From contig WQXD01000010.1 in assembly GCA_009785015.1 (NCBI GenBank), positions 1 through 32,065 on the forward strand: DNA of 32,065 nt. The letters run 5' to 3'. Position 1 is the first letter of the stretch. Each line of letters opens with the position of its first letter. Shown in pieces: positions 15,643 through 23,172 of this stretch. The position numbers and the translations under genes are program-made. A model generated the notes under the pieces. That model was not told the origin of the DNA and made no database searches. It saw nothing but the letters and a program-made list of their open reading frames with translations. This stretch comes from Oscillospiraceae bacterium (lineage in GTDB: Bacteria > Bacillota_A > Clostridia > Oscillospirales > WRJC01).

Positions 15643-15672
15643 TTGACAACTGCGGTAAATTTGTAGTATAAT
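15643..15672 (+). promoter_or_regulatory. Promoter of the queT-lgt unit
   Basis: TTGACA at 15643-15648 and TATAAT at 15667-15672 with an 18-bp spacer. Transcription would begin near 15679, just before the riboswitch fold. Confidence 0.8.
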
Positions 15673-15683
15673 GGCTGTTGTAA

Positions 15684-15727
15684 GGCTGTGTTTCCTTGAC
15701 AACCACAGCAAAATCAAAACAAGGGGG
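15684..15727 (+). promoter_or_regulatory. preQ1-I-type riboswitch controlling queT
   Basis: The leader forms the compact H-type pseudoknot of the preQ1-I class. P1 is GCTGTG (15685-15690) with CACAGC (15704-15709). The loop between them contains CCTTG (15694-15698), which can pair with CAAGG (15720-15724). An A-rich linker (AAAATCAAAA) joins the two. The second P2 strand overlaps the ribosome binding site AAGGGGG (15721-15727) of queT. Ligand binding should therefore hide the site and lower translation. The gene downstream is a queuosine-precursor transporter, the expected target. Confidence 0.85.
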
Positions 15728-15738
15728 TAAAAAAGAAT

Positions 15739-16203
15739 ATGGCAATTGCAAAAACGGGGGTGACAGCCGCCCTGTATGTCGCTTTGTGTTACGTGTTCGC
15801 GCCTTTTAGTTACGGTCCCGTTCAGTTCCGCCTGGCGGAGGTGTTGGTTATGCTTCCCTTTTATGACAAAAAATACTCGGTCCCGCTCATTTTGGGGACA
15901 TTTACCGCAAATATTTTCATGTACGGGCTGCCCGATATGATATTCGGCTCTTTGGCGACCGCTTTGGTGTGTCTGGTTATCATATCCGCGAAAAACAAAA
16001 TGGTCATAGCCCCGGCCGCGGCGCTGATCAACGGGATTGTGATCGGAGCGATGCTGTATTTCATATTTGACGAGCCCGGCTCGTTTTGGTTTATAGCGGC
16101 GACGGTGGCGGCAGGCGAGTTTGCCGTGGTTTTGGCGGGCGTTTTGATTTTTTCCGGTTTGGAGAAAAGCAACCGGAAATTCATCGGATTTTTAAAATAT
16201 TAA
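15739..16203 (+). CDS. queT: QueT family queuosine-precursor (preQ0/preQ1) transporter
   Basis: A 154-residue integral membrane protein with about five hydrophobic segments. The N-terminal signature QFRLAEVLVMLPFY is that of QueT proteins, the substrate-binding S components of ECF-type vitamin transporters. Family knowledge says it imports precursors of the tRNA base queuosine. The energising ECF T and A subunits are not in the window and are usually shared. Control by the preQ1-like pseudoknot directly upstream supports the assignment strongly. The stop is 32 bp before lgt, so both may be on one transcript. Confidence 0.93.
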   Translation: MAIAKTGVTAALYVALCYVFAPFSYGPVQFRLAEVLVMLPFYDKKYSVPLILGTFTANIFMYGLPDMIFGSLATALVCLVIISAKNKMVIAPAAALINGIVIGAMLYFIFDEPGSFWFIAATVAAGEFAVVLAGVLIFSGLEKSNRKFIGFLKY

Positions 16204-16235
16204 ACAAAAATTATTTAAGGAGCAGGAGTAACAAG

Positions 16236-17153
16236 ATGAACACTATAGAGTTTCCGGGCTTCGGGCTTGGACCCTTTGAGATAAATTCGGTCGCGATAAA
16301 AAATTTTTTCTGGAGCGGCAGGGATATAGCGTGGTACGGCATATTTGTGACTTTCGGGATTTTGTGCGGTATTTTTTACGCGTTCTGGCGGGGGCAGAAA
16401 AATAACGGCATAAAAGTGGACGATATGATTGACGTCGCAATTTTTTCGATACCCGCCGCGATTATAGGGGCGAGGCTGTATTATGTGCTGTTCAATTTAA
16501 AGGCCTTCCCCACCCTGTTTTCGGTGTTCGAAATCTGGAACGGCGGGCTGGCGGTCTACGGCGGGATAATAGCGGGACTTTTCACGGCGCTTTTGGTGTG
16601 CAGATTCAAAAAGATTTCCGTTTTCAAGGTTTTCGACTCCGCCGCTCCCGCGATCATGCTGGGCCAGATCATCGGCAGATGGGGCAATTTCACAAATGCC
16701 GAAGTGCTCGGAATAAAAACGGAGCTGCCCTGGGGGATGTCGATAAACGGGGCATCCGCGGTGCATCCGATTTTTTTGTACGAATCTCTATGGAACCTTT
16801 TGGGCTTTGCAATCATAAATTTGATCTACAAAAAGAAAAAATTTGACGGGCAGATATTTTTGATGTATATGATCTGGTACGGTTTCGGCAGGATGCTTTT
16901 AGAGAGCATCAGAGAGGAAAAAGACACGCTCTTTTTTGGGGTTTTCCGGATATCGCAGGTTGTGGGGTTCTTGTGTTTTGTACTCGGAGCGGCGGCCGTC
17001 GTCGTAATGGCGGCGAGATACAAAAACCAAAAACTTGAAAAGGCGGAATACGAAGGCGTGTATTCGGAGCTGAAAGCAAAAATCGCAGATGACGAAACCG
17101 ACGAAACCGATGAAAAAAACGAAAAAAACGAAAACGAAGACGCAAAGTCTTAG
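16236..17153 (+). CDS. lgt: Prolipoprotein diacylglyceryl transferase
   Basis: A 305-residue polytopic membrane enzyme that transfers diacylglycerol from phosphatidylglycerol to the lipobox cysteine of prolipoproteins. The signature GRWGNFTNAE is present, including the essential Arg (R148). WNGGLAVYGG lies upstream, with Tyr where E. coli Lgt has the His of HGG. HPIFLYESLWN and the final membrane segments match the family. A hydrophilic tail of about 25 residues made of Asp/Glu/Lys/Asn repeats extends past the usual end. ATG 16236 is chosen because AGGAG and CAGGAG lie just upstream and the protein start then matches family length; the frame is open further upstream into queT. It probably lipidates the five lipoproteins encoded in this window. 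Confidence 0.94.
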   Translation: MNTIEFPGFGLGPFEINSVAIKNFFWSGRDIAWYGIFVTFGILCGIFYAFWRGQKNNGIKVDDMIDVAIFSIPAAIIGARLYYVLFNLKAFPTLFSVFEIWNGGLAVYGGIIAGLFTALLVCRFKKISVFKVFDSAAPAIMLGQIIGRWGNFTNAEVLGIKTELPWGMSINGASAVHPIFLYESLWNLLGFAIINLIYKKKKFDGQIFLMYMIWYGFGRMLLESIREEKDTLFFGVFRISQVVGFLCFVLGAAAVVVMAARYKNQKLEKAEYEGVYSELKAKIADDETDETDEKNEKNENEDAKS

Positions 17154-17189
17154 ATTTATAAAATCAAACAATTTACGGAGGGTTAACTT

Positions 17190-18710
17190 ATGGCGCGAAT
17201 TTTAAAATTCAGGGCACCGGCCTTGTTTTTGGCACTGTTTATGATTGTTTCTTTTATGGCCTGCGCTAAAAACGAAGAAAACAACAATACTCCCACAGAA
17301 AACAATCCCGACGCCCAAAACGCGGCGGACGCCGCCGATCAGGGCGACGCCGCTGAGGTAAAGCTGTTCCCGGACCTCGACGAGAATGCGGACTTCGGCG
17401 GGCATGTTTTCAATATCCTGACCCGAACGTCGACCTCGGGGGACTGGCTCGACTGGATCCCCAGGGATGTGGTATACAAGGAGGAGCAATCCGGGGACAC
17501 CATAAATGACGCGGTTTTCAAGAGAAACACATATATCGAGGAAAAATATAATTTCAAGATCGAGCAGCTGTTTACCGAGAATTTCGGCGGCGATATAAAA
17601 AAATCCATCAATGCGGGCGACGAACTCTACGATATGATAGAGTCCCCCATGCGCGAAGCTTCGGGTTTTGCGCAAAACGGATATTTTATGAATCTGCTTG
17701 AAGTGCCGAATTTGGATTTCAACCAGCCATGGTGGGACCAGGGGGCAAGGGAAATTTTGTCTTTCGGGCACAAGATCTATTTCATGTCGGGCGATCTGCT
17801 GATGGTCAACAACGACACGTGCTGCGGGTTTGTTTTCAACAAAGAACTGTTAAAGGACCTCGCGCTTGAAGACCCCTACCCTCTCGTAAAAGAAGGCAAA
17901 TGGACGATGGCTAAACTGTATGATTTGTGCAAGGACGCTTCATCCGATTTAAACGGCGACGGCGTGTATGATTACAAAGACGACCGTTTCGGCCTTATCG
18001 GCCAGAGGGATACTCTAATCAGCTTCCTGCATTCGGCCGGCGAATACATATGCAAAAAAGACGATAACGACTGGCCGTATATCACTTTCGGCTCCGAGCG
18101 CTCGATTGCGGCGATGGAAGCGTGTTTCAAGGTGATGTATGAGGGCAATATAACGCACAACGCGCATCATTTGGAAGGCAAAGTCCCCGCGATATACCCC
18201 GTATCCGAAGAAATGTTCATGGACAACAGGGTATTGTTCATGTGGGTGAGGCTGAGAATCGTGGAAAACCTGCGCTCGATGGATAAGGATTTCGGCATAC
18301 TGCCGCTCCCCAAACTCGACGAAAGCCAGCCCATTTACAGAACCGACGTCATAAGCTACACGGGGTGTCTCATGTGCGTCCCCGTGACCACGTCCAATCC
18401 CGAGAGGACGGGGCATATACTCGAAGCGATATGCGCCGAGTCAAAATATACCACGATGCCCGCCTACTACGACGTGACGCTCAAGACAAAAATGGCGCGC
18501 GACGAAGACTCTTCCGATATGCTCGATATTATTTTCGCGAACAGGGTCTGGGACATCGGCGAAATATCCAACTTCGGGGATTTCGGCTGGCAGCTGATCG
18601 CCATGTCGATGAAAAACGATTCGAATATCGCTTCTCTGTTTGAAAAACGCCAGGGGGCAATGCAAAAAGACATAGACAAAGCCATAGGCAAATACGAAGC
18701 GCTCGATTAA
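17190..18710 (+). CDS. Extracellular solute-binding lipoprotein
   Basis: A 506-residue lipoprotein with lipobox FMAC (Cys25) and an Asn/Ala/Asp-rich linker. It has the shared family marks INDAVFKRN near residue 110, the EF-hand-like DLNGDGVYDYKDD near 255, and YYDVTLKTKMARDEDSS near the C-terminus. It probably binds an oligosaccharide or similar ligand for an ABC transporter not encoded here. The ribosome binding site is GGAGG. No strong promoter separates it from lgt, so read-through from the queT-lgt unit is possible. It precedes an unrecognised enzyme gene by 39 bp, which may act on its ligand. Confidence 0.92.
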   Translation: MARILKFRAPALFLALFMIVSFMACAKNEENNNTPTENNPDAQNAADAADQGDAAEVKLFPDLDENADFGGHVFNILTRTSTSGDWLDWIPRDVVYKEEQSGDTINDAVFKRNTYIEEKYNFKIEQLFTENFGGDIKKSINAGDELYDMIESPMREASGFAQNGYFMNLLEVPNLDFNQPWWDQGAREILSFGHKIYFMSGDLLMVNNDTCCGFVFNKELLKDLALEDPYPLVKEGKWTMAKLYDLCKDASSDLNGDGVYDYKDDRFGLIGQRDTLISFLHSAGEYICKKDDNDWPYITFGSERSIAAMEACFKVMYEGNITHNAHHLEGKVPAIYPVSEEMFMDNRVLFMWVRLRIVENLRSMDKDFGILPLPKLDESQPIYRTDVISYTGCLMCVPVTTSNPERTGHILEAICAESKYTTMPAYYDVTLKTKMARDEDSSDMLDIIFANRVWDIGEISNFGDFGWQLIAMSMKNDSNIASLFEKRQGAMQKDIDKAIGKYEALD

Positions 18711-18749
18711 ATCTATTTCAAAATTTTACGAAAGGAAGAAAACCCCGAA

Positions 18750-19604
18750 ATGGAACAGTACAAACAATTTCCGAGAACCGAAGTGAGCGGCGTGAGCCTG
18801 CCCCGCATGCTGATCGGGACAAACTGGCTGGTCGGATACAGCCACACGAGCCACGCCGCTGACATGGACATCCGCGAGACGAACAAAACCGCCTGTGACC
18901 TGTACCCCACATTAAAAGTTTTTACGAATTACGGCATAGACGCGATTCTGGGCGTTACGAGCATAGATAAAATACTCGTGGATTCCATAAAATATTTCTA
19001 CGACAAAACCGGCATAGAGCTGATTCAGATCGACACTCCATGGATGAACATGGACGACAACCCGACCGCCAGAGCCGAGGCGGAGGCCATAATAAAGCAG
19101 AGCGCGAAAGCGGGCTCGAAATTCTGCTTCCCCCACCACTCGAGCGTCGAGCAGCTCGTCAACAAAAACAAACGCACAATCGACAGGCTGCCCGATTACC
19201 TCTCCATGATCCGCGACCACGGAATGATACCCGGGCTCTCCGCCCACATGCCCGAACTGATCATGTACTCCGACTGGAACGAATACGACGTACAGACATA
19301 TGTGCAGCTGTTCAACTGCGTGGGATTTCTGATGCAGATCGAAATCGAGAGCATAATCCGGATCATACACAACGCGAAAAAGCCGGTGATGACGATCAAG
19401 CCGATGGCGGCGGGGCGCGTCTCGCCGTATGTGGGGCTGACTTTCAACTGGAACGTGCTGCGGGCCCAGGATATGATAACGGTCGGCGTGAAGACGCACT
19501 GGGAGGCCCATGAGGATATCGAGATATCGTTTGCGGCCTTGGAGAAGCGGCTGCCCGACCTGGAGGGCAGGAGCAGCCCCAACAAAACCGAAATCATAAA
19601 ATAG
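18750..19604 (+). CDS. Uncharacterised protein, possibly TIM-barrel/aldo-keto-reductase-like
   Basis: A 284-residue soluble protein that I do not recognise with certainty. Alternating hydrophobic strands and helices (IDAILGVTSIDK, IELIQIDTPWM, FCFPHHSSV, MIPGLSAHMPE, GFLMQIEIES, KPVMTIKPMAAG, MITVGVKTHWEAH) suggest a beta/alpha barrel. The segment TIKPMAAGR and the following VGVKT resemble the C-terminal strands of aldo/keto reductases, but I cannot find the Asp-Tyr-Lys-His tetrad. Many His, Asp and Glu residues at strand ends could bind a metal. It starts after AAAGGAAG, follows the binding-protein gene, and is closed by a clear terminator. A cytosolic sugar-processing role is inferred from context only. 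Confidence 0.82.
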   Translation: MEQYKQFPRTEVSGVSLPRMLIGTNWLVGYSHTSHAADMDIRETNKTACDLYPTLKVFTNYGIDAILGVTSIDKILVDSIKYFYDKTGIELIQIDTPWMNMDDNPTARAEAEAIIKQSAKAGSKFCFPHHSSVEQLVNKNKRTIDRLPDYLSMIRDHGMIPGLSAHMPELIMYSDWNEYDVQTYVQLFNCVGFLMQIEIESIIRIIHNAKKPVMTIKPMAAGRVSPYVGLTFNWNVLRAQDMITVGVKTHWEAHEDIEISFAALEKRLPDLEGRSSPNKTEIIK

Positions 19605-19638
19605 AAAAAATAGAAACAAATTATTTGCGGCGCAAAAC

Positions 19639-19678
19639 GGGGTAAATTCAAAAAAATTTGAATTTATCCCCTTTTTTT
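19639..19678 (+). terminator. Rho-independent terminator
   Basis: GGGGTAAATTCAAA (19639-19652) pairs with TTTGAATTTATCCCC (19657-19671) with one bulged T and a 4-base A loop, followed by seven T. It ends the 17190-19604 unit. Confidence 0.9.
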
Positions 19679-19699
19679 ATATTTTTTTATAAAATACTA

Positions 19700-19728
19700 T
19701 TGACAAAACACATATTTTTTTATATAAT
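19700..19728 (+). promoter_or_regulatory. Consensus promoter of tRNA-Thr
   Basis: TTGACA at 19700-19705 and TATAAT at 19723-19728 with a 17-bp spacer, 24 bases before the tRNA. Confidence 0.88.
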
Positions 19729-19752
19729 AGTATTGCTCCGGCATTTTGCTTT

Positions 19753-19826
<74 letters not shown>

Positions 19827-19828
<2 letters not shown>

Positions 19829-19875
19829 GCGAAAACGGCGGTATTGCGATGTATTTCGTGATATCGCTGTTTTTT
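19827..19875 (+). terminator. Probable terminator after tRNA-Thr
   Basis: CAGCGA (19827-19832) can pair with TCGCTG (19864-19869), with an alternative inner stem GCGAT/ATCGC (19846-19850 with 19863-19867), followed by a T-rich run. Confidence 0.6.
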
Positions 19876-19924
19876 GTTTTTTGCCTTTCAAAAGTTAATA
19901 TTGTGTGAATAATTTCGAACGCCC

Positions 19925-19953
19925 TTGACAAACAAACATTCCTGTTGTATAAT
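19925..19953 (+). promoter_or_regulatory. Consensus promoter of the XRE/ImmA block
   Basis: TTGACA at 19925-19930 and TATAAT at 19948-19953 with a 17-bp spacer, followed 17 bases later by a second TATAAT at 19973-19978. The first gene starts at 20011. Confidence 0.83.
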
Positions 19954-19955
19954 TA

Positions 19956-19983
19956 CGCTATTGCCAATCATTGTATAATAGCG
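19956..19983. promoter_or_regulatory. Candidate operator (inverted repeat)
   Basis: CGCTATT (19956-19962) and its complement AATAGCG (19977-19983) flank a 14-base centre right at the expected transcription start. TTGTATAAT also recurs directly at 19945-19953 and 19971-19979. The position suits autoregulation by the XRE protein encoded next. Confidence 0.5.
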
Positions 19984-20010
19984 TTTATTGCAAACAGAGG
20001 TGGTTTTAGT

Positions 20011-20484
20011 ATGGCTGAGAAAAAAGCGAGAACACCGCAAAAAAAAGCAAGGAATACGGGAAGCTTCGGAGCTTTCATAACAAATATACGTTTAAAGGAC
20101 GAACGCCGCCTCCGCCAGGGGGACGTGGCGGATAAATTGGAATTATCGCTCAGCTATTACAGCGATATAGAAAAAGATTACCGCCGGCCGTTGAATGCGG
20201 AAGAAATGGAAATCTTCGCGAAACTGTTTGATCTGACACAAGAAGACAAGATTATTATGTATGACCTTGCCAGCCGCGAAACGAACACAATACCGGTCGA
20301 TGTAGAGAATTATATCATGGAAGACCAAAACGGAGAACTGGCGAGGGTCGCGTTGCGGAAAGCAAAAGAAGTAAGAGCCGACGAAAAGATGTGGAGAAAG
20401 TTTATTTGGGAGCTTGAGAAAAAACAAAACCAAAACCGGGGCGATGAAGAACATGATAGCGATGAAGATACCCAAGGTCGATGA
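20011..20484 (+). CDS. XRE family transcriptional regulator
   Basis: A 157-residue DNA-binding protein. An N-terminal Lys-rich stretch is followed by a Cro/C1-type helix-turn-helix (about residues 20-80: GAFITNIRLKDERRLRQGD, then VADKLELSLSYYSDIEKDY). The C-terminal third is strongly charged and helical. ATG 20011 is chosen because AGAGGTGG precedes it; the frame is open further upstream but that part overlaps the promoter. It overlaps the ImmA/IrrE-type peptidase gene, the classic arrangement of a repressor and its dedicated protease in integrative elements and phages. The probable target is its own promoter region with the inverted repeat at 19956-19983. Confidence 0.88.
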   Translation: MAEKKARTPQKKARNTGSFGAFITNIRLKDERRLRQGDVADKLELSLSYYSDIEKDYRRPLNAEEMEIFAKLFDLTQEDKIIMYDLASRETNTIPVDVENYIMEDQNGELARVALRKAKEVRADEKMWRKFIWELEKKQNQNRGDEEHDSDEDTQGR

Positions 20485-21190
20485 AAAAAACGACAACACG
20501 CCGATTTTATCGAACAATGAAATCGATGAGTTCGCGTGTTCCGTTCTCGAGGATTATGAGCCGGGTCTGCTCTGTGAACCCGGAATGATCGATTACGAGC
20601 ATTTCATTGAATCGTATATGGAAATGGATCTCCTATACAAGGATATATATTACGAGGAAAATACTCCGCCGATTTACGGTATAACCGTTTTCAGAGATTG
20701 TACCGTCAAGATATTTGACAGGGAAGAAAGCCGTATATCGAGCCGTATCATCCGGGCAAATACCGTTATTCTGGATAATTCCGCGACAAAAAATAACGGA
20801 ATGGCGATGTTCACGGCCTTGCACGAGAGCGGGCATTATTTTATGCATAAAGGCGTATATTCGATATTCCGTGCGGGACAGGTATGCTGCCGCAGAAAAA
20901 ACACAAAAGTCCCCGACGGCCGGTCAAACCGGACAGCGGAGCAGTGGAGGGAGCATCAGGCGAACAGGTTTGCCTCCTCGCTTGCCATGCCCGATAGAAC
21001 GTTTTTTCCCTTTGTCAATAATATGCTGCGGGAATACAATTTATGGAAAAGATGCATCATTTTGGGGCAGGACGCCGATTTGGATATTGTCGCAAACGAC
21101 CTCCTCCCGGAAAGTATCTCCGAAGTGTACGGCGTTTCCAAACAAGCCGCATCGGTAAAATTGAAATCAAGCGGATTTGTTCAAATGTAA
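20444..21190 (+). CDS. ImmA/IrrE family metallopeptidase
   Basis: A protein of about 248 residues with the zinc-peptidase motif HESGH (H127, E128, H131) and, further on, EHQANRFASSLAMP, where the Glu is the likely third ligand. This is the ImmA/IrrE (DUF955) pattern. Such proteins cleave a partner XRE repressor after DNA damage or another signal. The start is uncertain: ATG 20444 overlaps the regulator gene by 41 bp with only a weak site (CGGGGCG), and ATG 20462 or TTG 20414 are alternatives. The pairing with the upstream XRE gene and the Y-family polymerase gene downstream fits a damage-responsive module. Confidence 0.87.
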   Translation: MKNMIAMKIPKVDEKNDNTPILSNNEIDEFACSVLEDYEPGLLCEPGMIDYEHFIESYMEMDLLYKDIYYEENTPPIYGITVFRDCTVKIFDREESRISSRIIRANTVILDNSATKNNGMAMFTALHESGHYFMHKGVYSIFRAGQVCCRRKNTKVPDGRSNRTAEQWREHQANRFASSLAMPDRTFFPFVNNMLREYNLWKRCIILGQDADLDIVANDLLPESISEVYGVSKQAASVKLKSSGFVQM

Positions 21191-21298
21191 ACGTAAAAAT
21201 ATTTCGAAAAGCTCAGCGTCAATATATCGGCGCAAATTCATGCCTTGTTATTCCGCAAATATTAGCAATAGTATAATAAGAAACCAACGGAGTGAGAT

Positions 21299-22597
21299 AT
21301 GATGGACGGAGACAGAGTGATTCTCCACAGCGATATAAACGGATTTTTTGCGAACAACGCGTGTTTCAAAAAGCCGGCCATGCGGCATAAGCCTTCTGCG
21401 GTGTGCGGGGATATAAAACTTCGCCACGGAGTCGTGCTTTCTGTGAATATGCTGGCAAAACTCGCCGGCGTAACAGTCGGCGAAACTATCGGCGGCGCAT
21501 TGAAAAAATGTCCCGAATTGGTTATTGAAATGCTGGATGAGCAAGATAATGAAAAAAAATCAAAAGAGGCAAACAGATTATACGCGGAATATTCAGATTA
21601 TGTTCAGCCGTTCGGCAAGGACGAAGCGTGGATTGACATTACGAATCTTGTGCGCGGCATATACGACGCGCTGGCCATAGCGGACGAAATCAGAAAAAAG
21701 ATGAGGGAACGAACCGGATTGACCTGTTCCGTCGGGATAGGTTTCAATAAAACTTCCGCCAAGATCGGTTCCGATTTGATGAAGCCGGATGCGACCACGC
21801 TCATACCGCGTGAAAAATTCGAAGAAATTGTATGGCCGCTGCCCGCGGATAAACTGCTCGGAGTAAACAGCAGAACGCTTAGAGTATTCAAAGAAGTAAT
21901 GGGCATTCACACAATCGGAGACGTTGCCAGAGTGCATGCCGGGATAATGACAGGTATGTTCAAAAAACACGGCTATTATTTGCACAGGTACGCGACCGGG
22001 CAGGAAAATTCGCCGGTGACGCACAAAGATCATATACCCCCTCCCAAGAGTATCGGAAACATCGAAACTACTCCCCGCGACATGGAAACCATCGACGACG
22101 TGCGGCGCGTGGTATATACGCTGGCTGAACGGGTCGCCTCCAGATTGCGCGAACAAAAATACAAGGCCCGGACCGTGCAGTTGTATATCAGGGAATTCGA
22201 TTTGAAATCCTGCGCAAGGCAGGGCAAAATTGAATCTTCACCGTCGTTTGTCACTCCGAGCATCGCGGAAAAAGCGTTGGATGTATTCGGCAGAAGATAT
22301 GCTTTCAAAAAACCGCTGAGGACCATCGGGGTCAAAGCCGCCGGCCTCGTGCCCGATGACGGTTCATATCAGTGCAGCTTTTTTAACGATATTGAGTGGA
22401 ACGAAAAACAGGAAAAAATCGCCTTTGCAATGGATACGCTGCGAAAAATGTACGGCTATAATATAATCAACCGCGCAATCACGCGGGAGGATGATCTGAC
22501 AAATATCCCCTTTGACTATGACAGGTCGTCGTACCGCGTGGGAAGCGCGTTTATCGAATCCGGGGAAGTTGAAGGCTATGGTGAAATTATATATTGA
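21299..22597 (+). CDS. Y-family DNA polymerase (DinB/UmuC-like)
   Basis: A 432-residue translesion polymerase. Catalytic acids are D12 (HSDINGFFA) and the D108-E109 pair (KDEAWIDIT). The palm and finger motifs VGIGFNKTSAKIGSDLMKPD and the thumb segment KLLGVNSRTLRVFKEVMGIHTIGDV follow, then the little-finger domain from about residue 240. The length is near that of UmuC and DinB. It starts at ATG 21299 with GGAG upstream; a second ATG follows directly. Its gene lies 108 bp after the ImmA/IrrE gene, with a TATAAT at 21272-21277 but no clear -35. Three further genes follow it. Its regulation may depend on the upstream repressor-protease pair. Confidence 0.93.
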   Translation: MMDGDRVILHSDINGFFANNACFKKPAMRHKPSAVCGDIKLRHGVVLSVNMLAKLAGVTVGETIGGALKKCPELVIEMLDEQDNEKKSKEANRLYAEYSDYVQPFGKDEAWIDITNLVRGIYDALAIADEIRKKMRERTGLTCSVGIGFNKTSAKIGSDLMKPDATTLIPREKFEEIVWPLPADKLLGVNSRTLRVFKEVMGIHTIGDVARVHAGIMTGMFKKHGYYLHRYATGQENSPVTHKDHIPPPKSIGNIETTPRDMETIDDVRRVVYTLAERVASRLREQKYKARTVQLYIREFDLKSCARQGKIESSPSFVTPSIAEKALDVFGRRYAFKKPLRTIGVKAAGLVPDDGSYQCSFFNDIEWNEKQEKIAFAMDTLRKMYGYNIINRAITREDDLTNIPFDYDRSSYRVGSAFIESGEVEGYGEIIY

Positions 22598-22835
22598 CGT
22601 AATTATACAAGTGGACAAAAACGGAAAAATCGACCCAAAGTATATAAAAGCCGGATATGAAGGCGAATGGATCAAAGTAAAAGCGAAAAAGCGGAACTCT
22701 ATGGCAAGCCTTCAACTCGGAGCGGTCGGCGTCAGATACACCTGTGACATCGTCTATAACGAAATTCCAAGGGAAATATATCTTTTCGGGGAAGAAGACG
22801 GAAGATGGTGTATTGAGGCAAATGACGGAAACTGA
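22578..22835 (+). CDS. Small protein overlapping the polymerase gene, function unknown
   Basis: An 85-residue protein starting at ATG 22578 inside the end of the polymerase gene (20-bp overlap). It is beta-rich (LYIDVIIQVD, EGEWIKVKA, YTCDIVYN, EIYLFGEEDGRWCIE) and has no recognised motif. The overlap suggests translational coupling, so it may be an accessory subunit or regulator of the polymerase, in the position that YolD-like proteins hold in Bacillus, although I see no YolD resemblance. The frame is open upstream to 22512, but an earlier start would increase the overlap without a better ribosome binding site. Confidence 0.72.
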   Translation: MVKLYIDVIIQVDKNGKIDPKYIKAGYEGEWIKVKAKKRNSMASLQLGAVGVRYTCDIVYNEIPREIYLFGEEDGRWCIEANDGN

Positions 22836-22856
22836 ACAGTCAAGGGAGAATTTAAT

Positions 22857-23090
22857 ATGCACCCGATATACAAGGATTGTCCGTATTGTTTTCAGGAAAT
22901 CACGAAAAAACCCATATTGGACAGGCATCAGGGGAGATTTTCCATTCGATGCCCGCATTGCCTGAGCCATCGAAGCGAATGGGTCGCCGCGACCAAAGAA
23001 GCCATTATCTCATGGAACACATACATGCGCGAGGACAATCCCAATATATTCTATATCCCATTGCCAAAACCGATTGAAAAATTTACATAA
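22857..23090 (+). CDS. Lar-like zinc-ribbon protein
   Basis: A 77-residue protein with two CxxC pairs (CPYC near residue 8 and CPHC near residue 37) that should bind one zinc, followed by ATKEAIISWN. The CxxC...CxxC...eAI..WN pattern is that of the Lar family of restriction-alleviation-type proteins, common on phages and integrative elements. Actual restriction alleviation is not implied. The ribosome binding site is AAGGGAGA. It probably belongs to the accessory block and is cotranscribed with the polymerase genes. Confidence 0.82.
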   Translation: MHPIYKDCPYCFQEITKKPILDRHQGRFSIRCPHCLSHRSEWVAATKEAIISWNTYMREDNPNIFYIPLPKPIEKFT

Positions 23091-23110
23091 TGTAATTCTA
23101 AATAAAAATT
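23089..23110. repeat. 22-bp direct repeat, left copy
   Basis: An exact 22-bp A+T-rich sequence (core GTAATTCTAAATAAAAATT) that recurs at 24309-24330. The two copies bracket the HipA-like kinase pair. Here the repeat begins at the very end of the zinc-ribbon gene and stops two bases before a -35 box. Confidence 0.9.
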
Positions 23111-23111
23111 A

Positions 23112-23140
23112 TTGCAAAAAATAATATTCTGTGATATAAT
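23112..23140 (+). promoter_or_regulatory. Promoter of the HipA-like kinase pair
   Basis: TTGCAA at 23112-23117 and TATAAT at 23135-23140 with a 17-bp spacer. The A-rich repeat immediately upstream could act as an UP element. Confidence 0.7.
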
Positions 23141-23172
23141 GACAGTGATTTTGATGAGAGCGAGGGAAGCAA

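Noticed and set aside
16086..16235. N-terminal extension of Lgt within the queT gene
   Set aside because: It overlaps queT, is not hydrophobic like Lgt, and ATG 16236 has two good ribosome binding sites.
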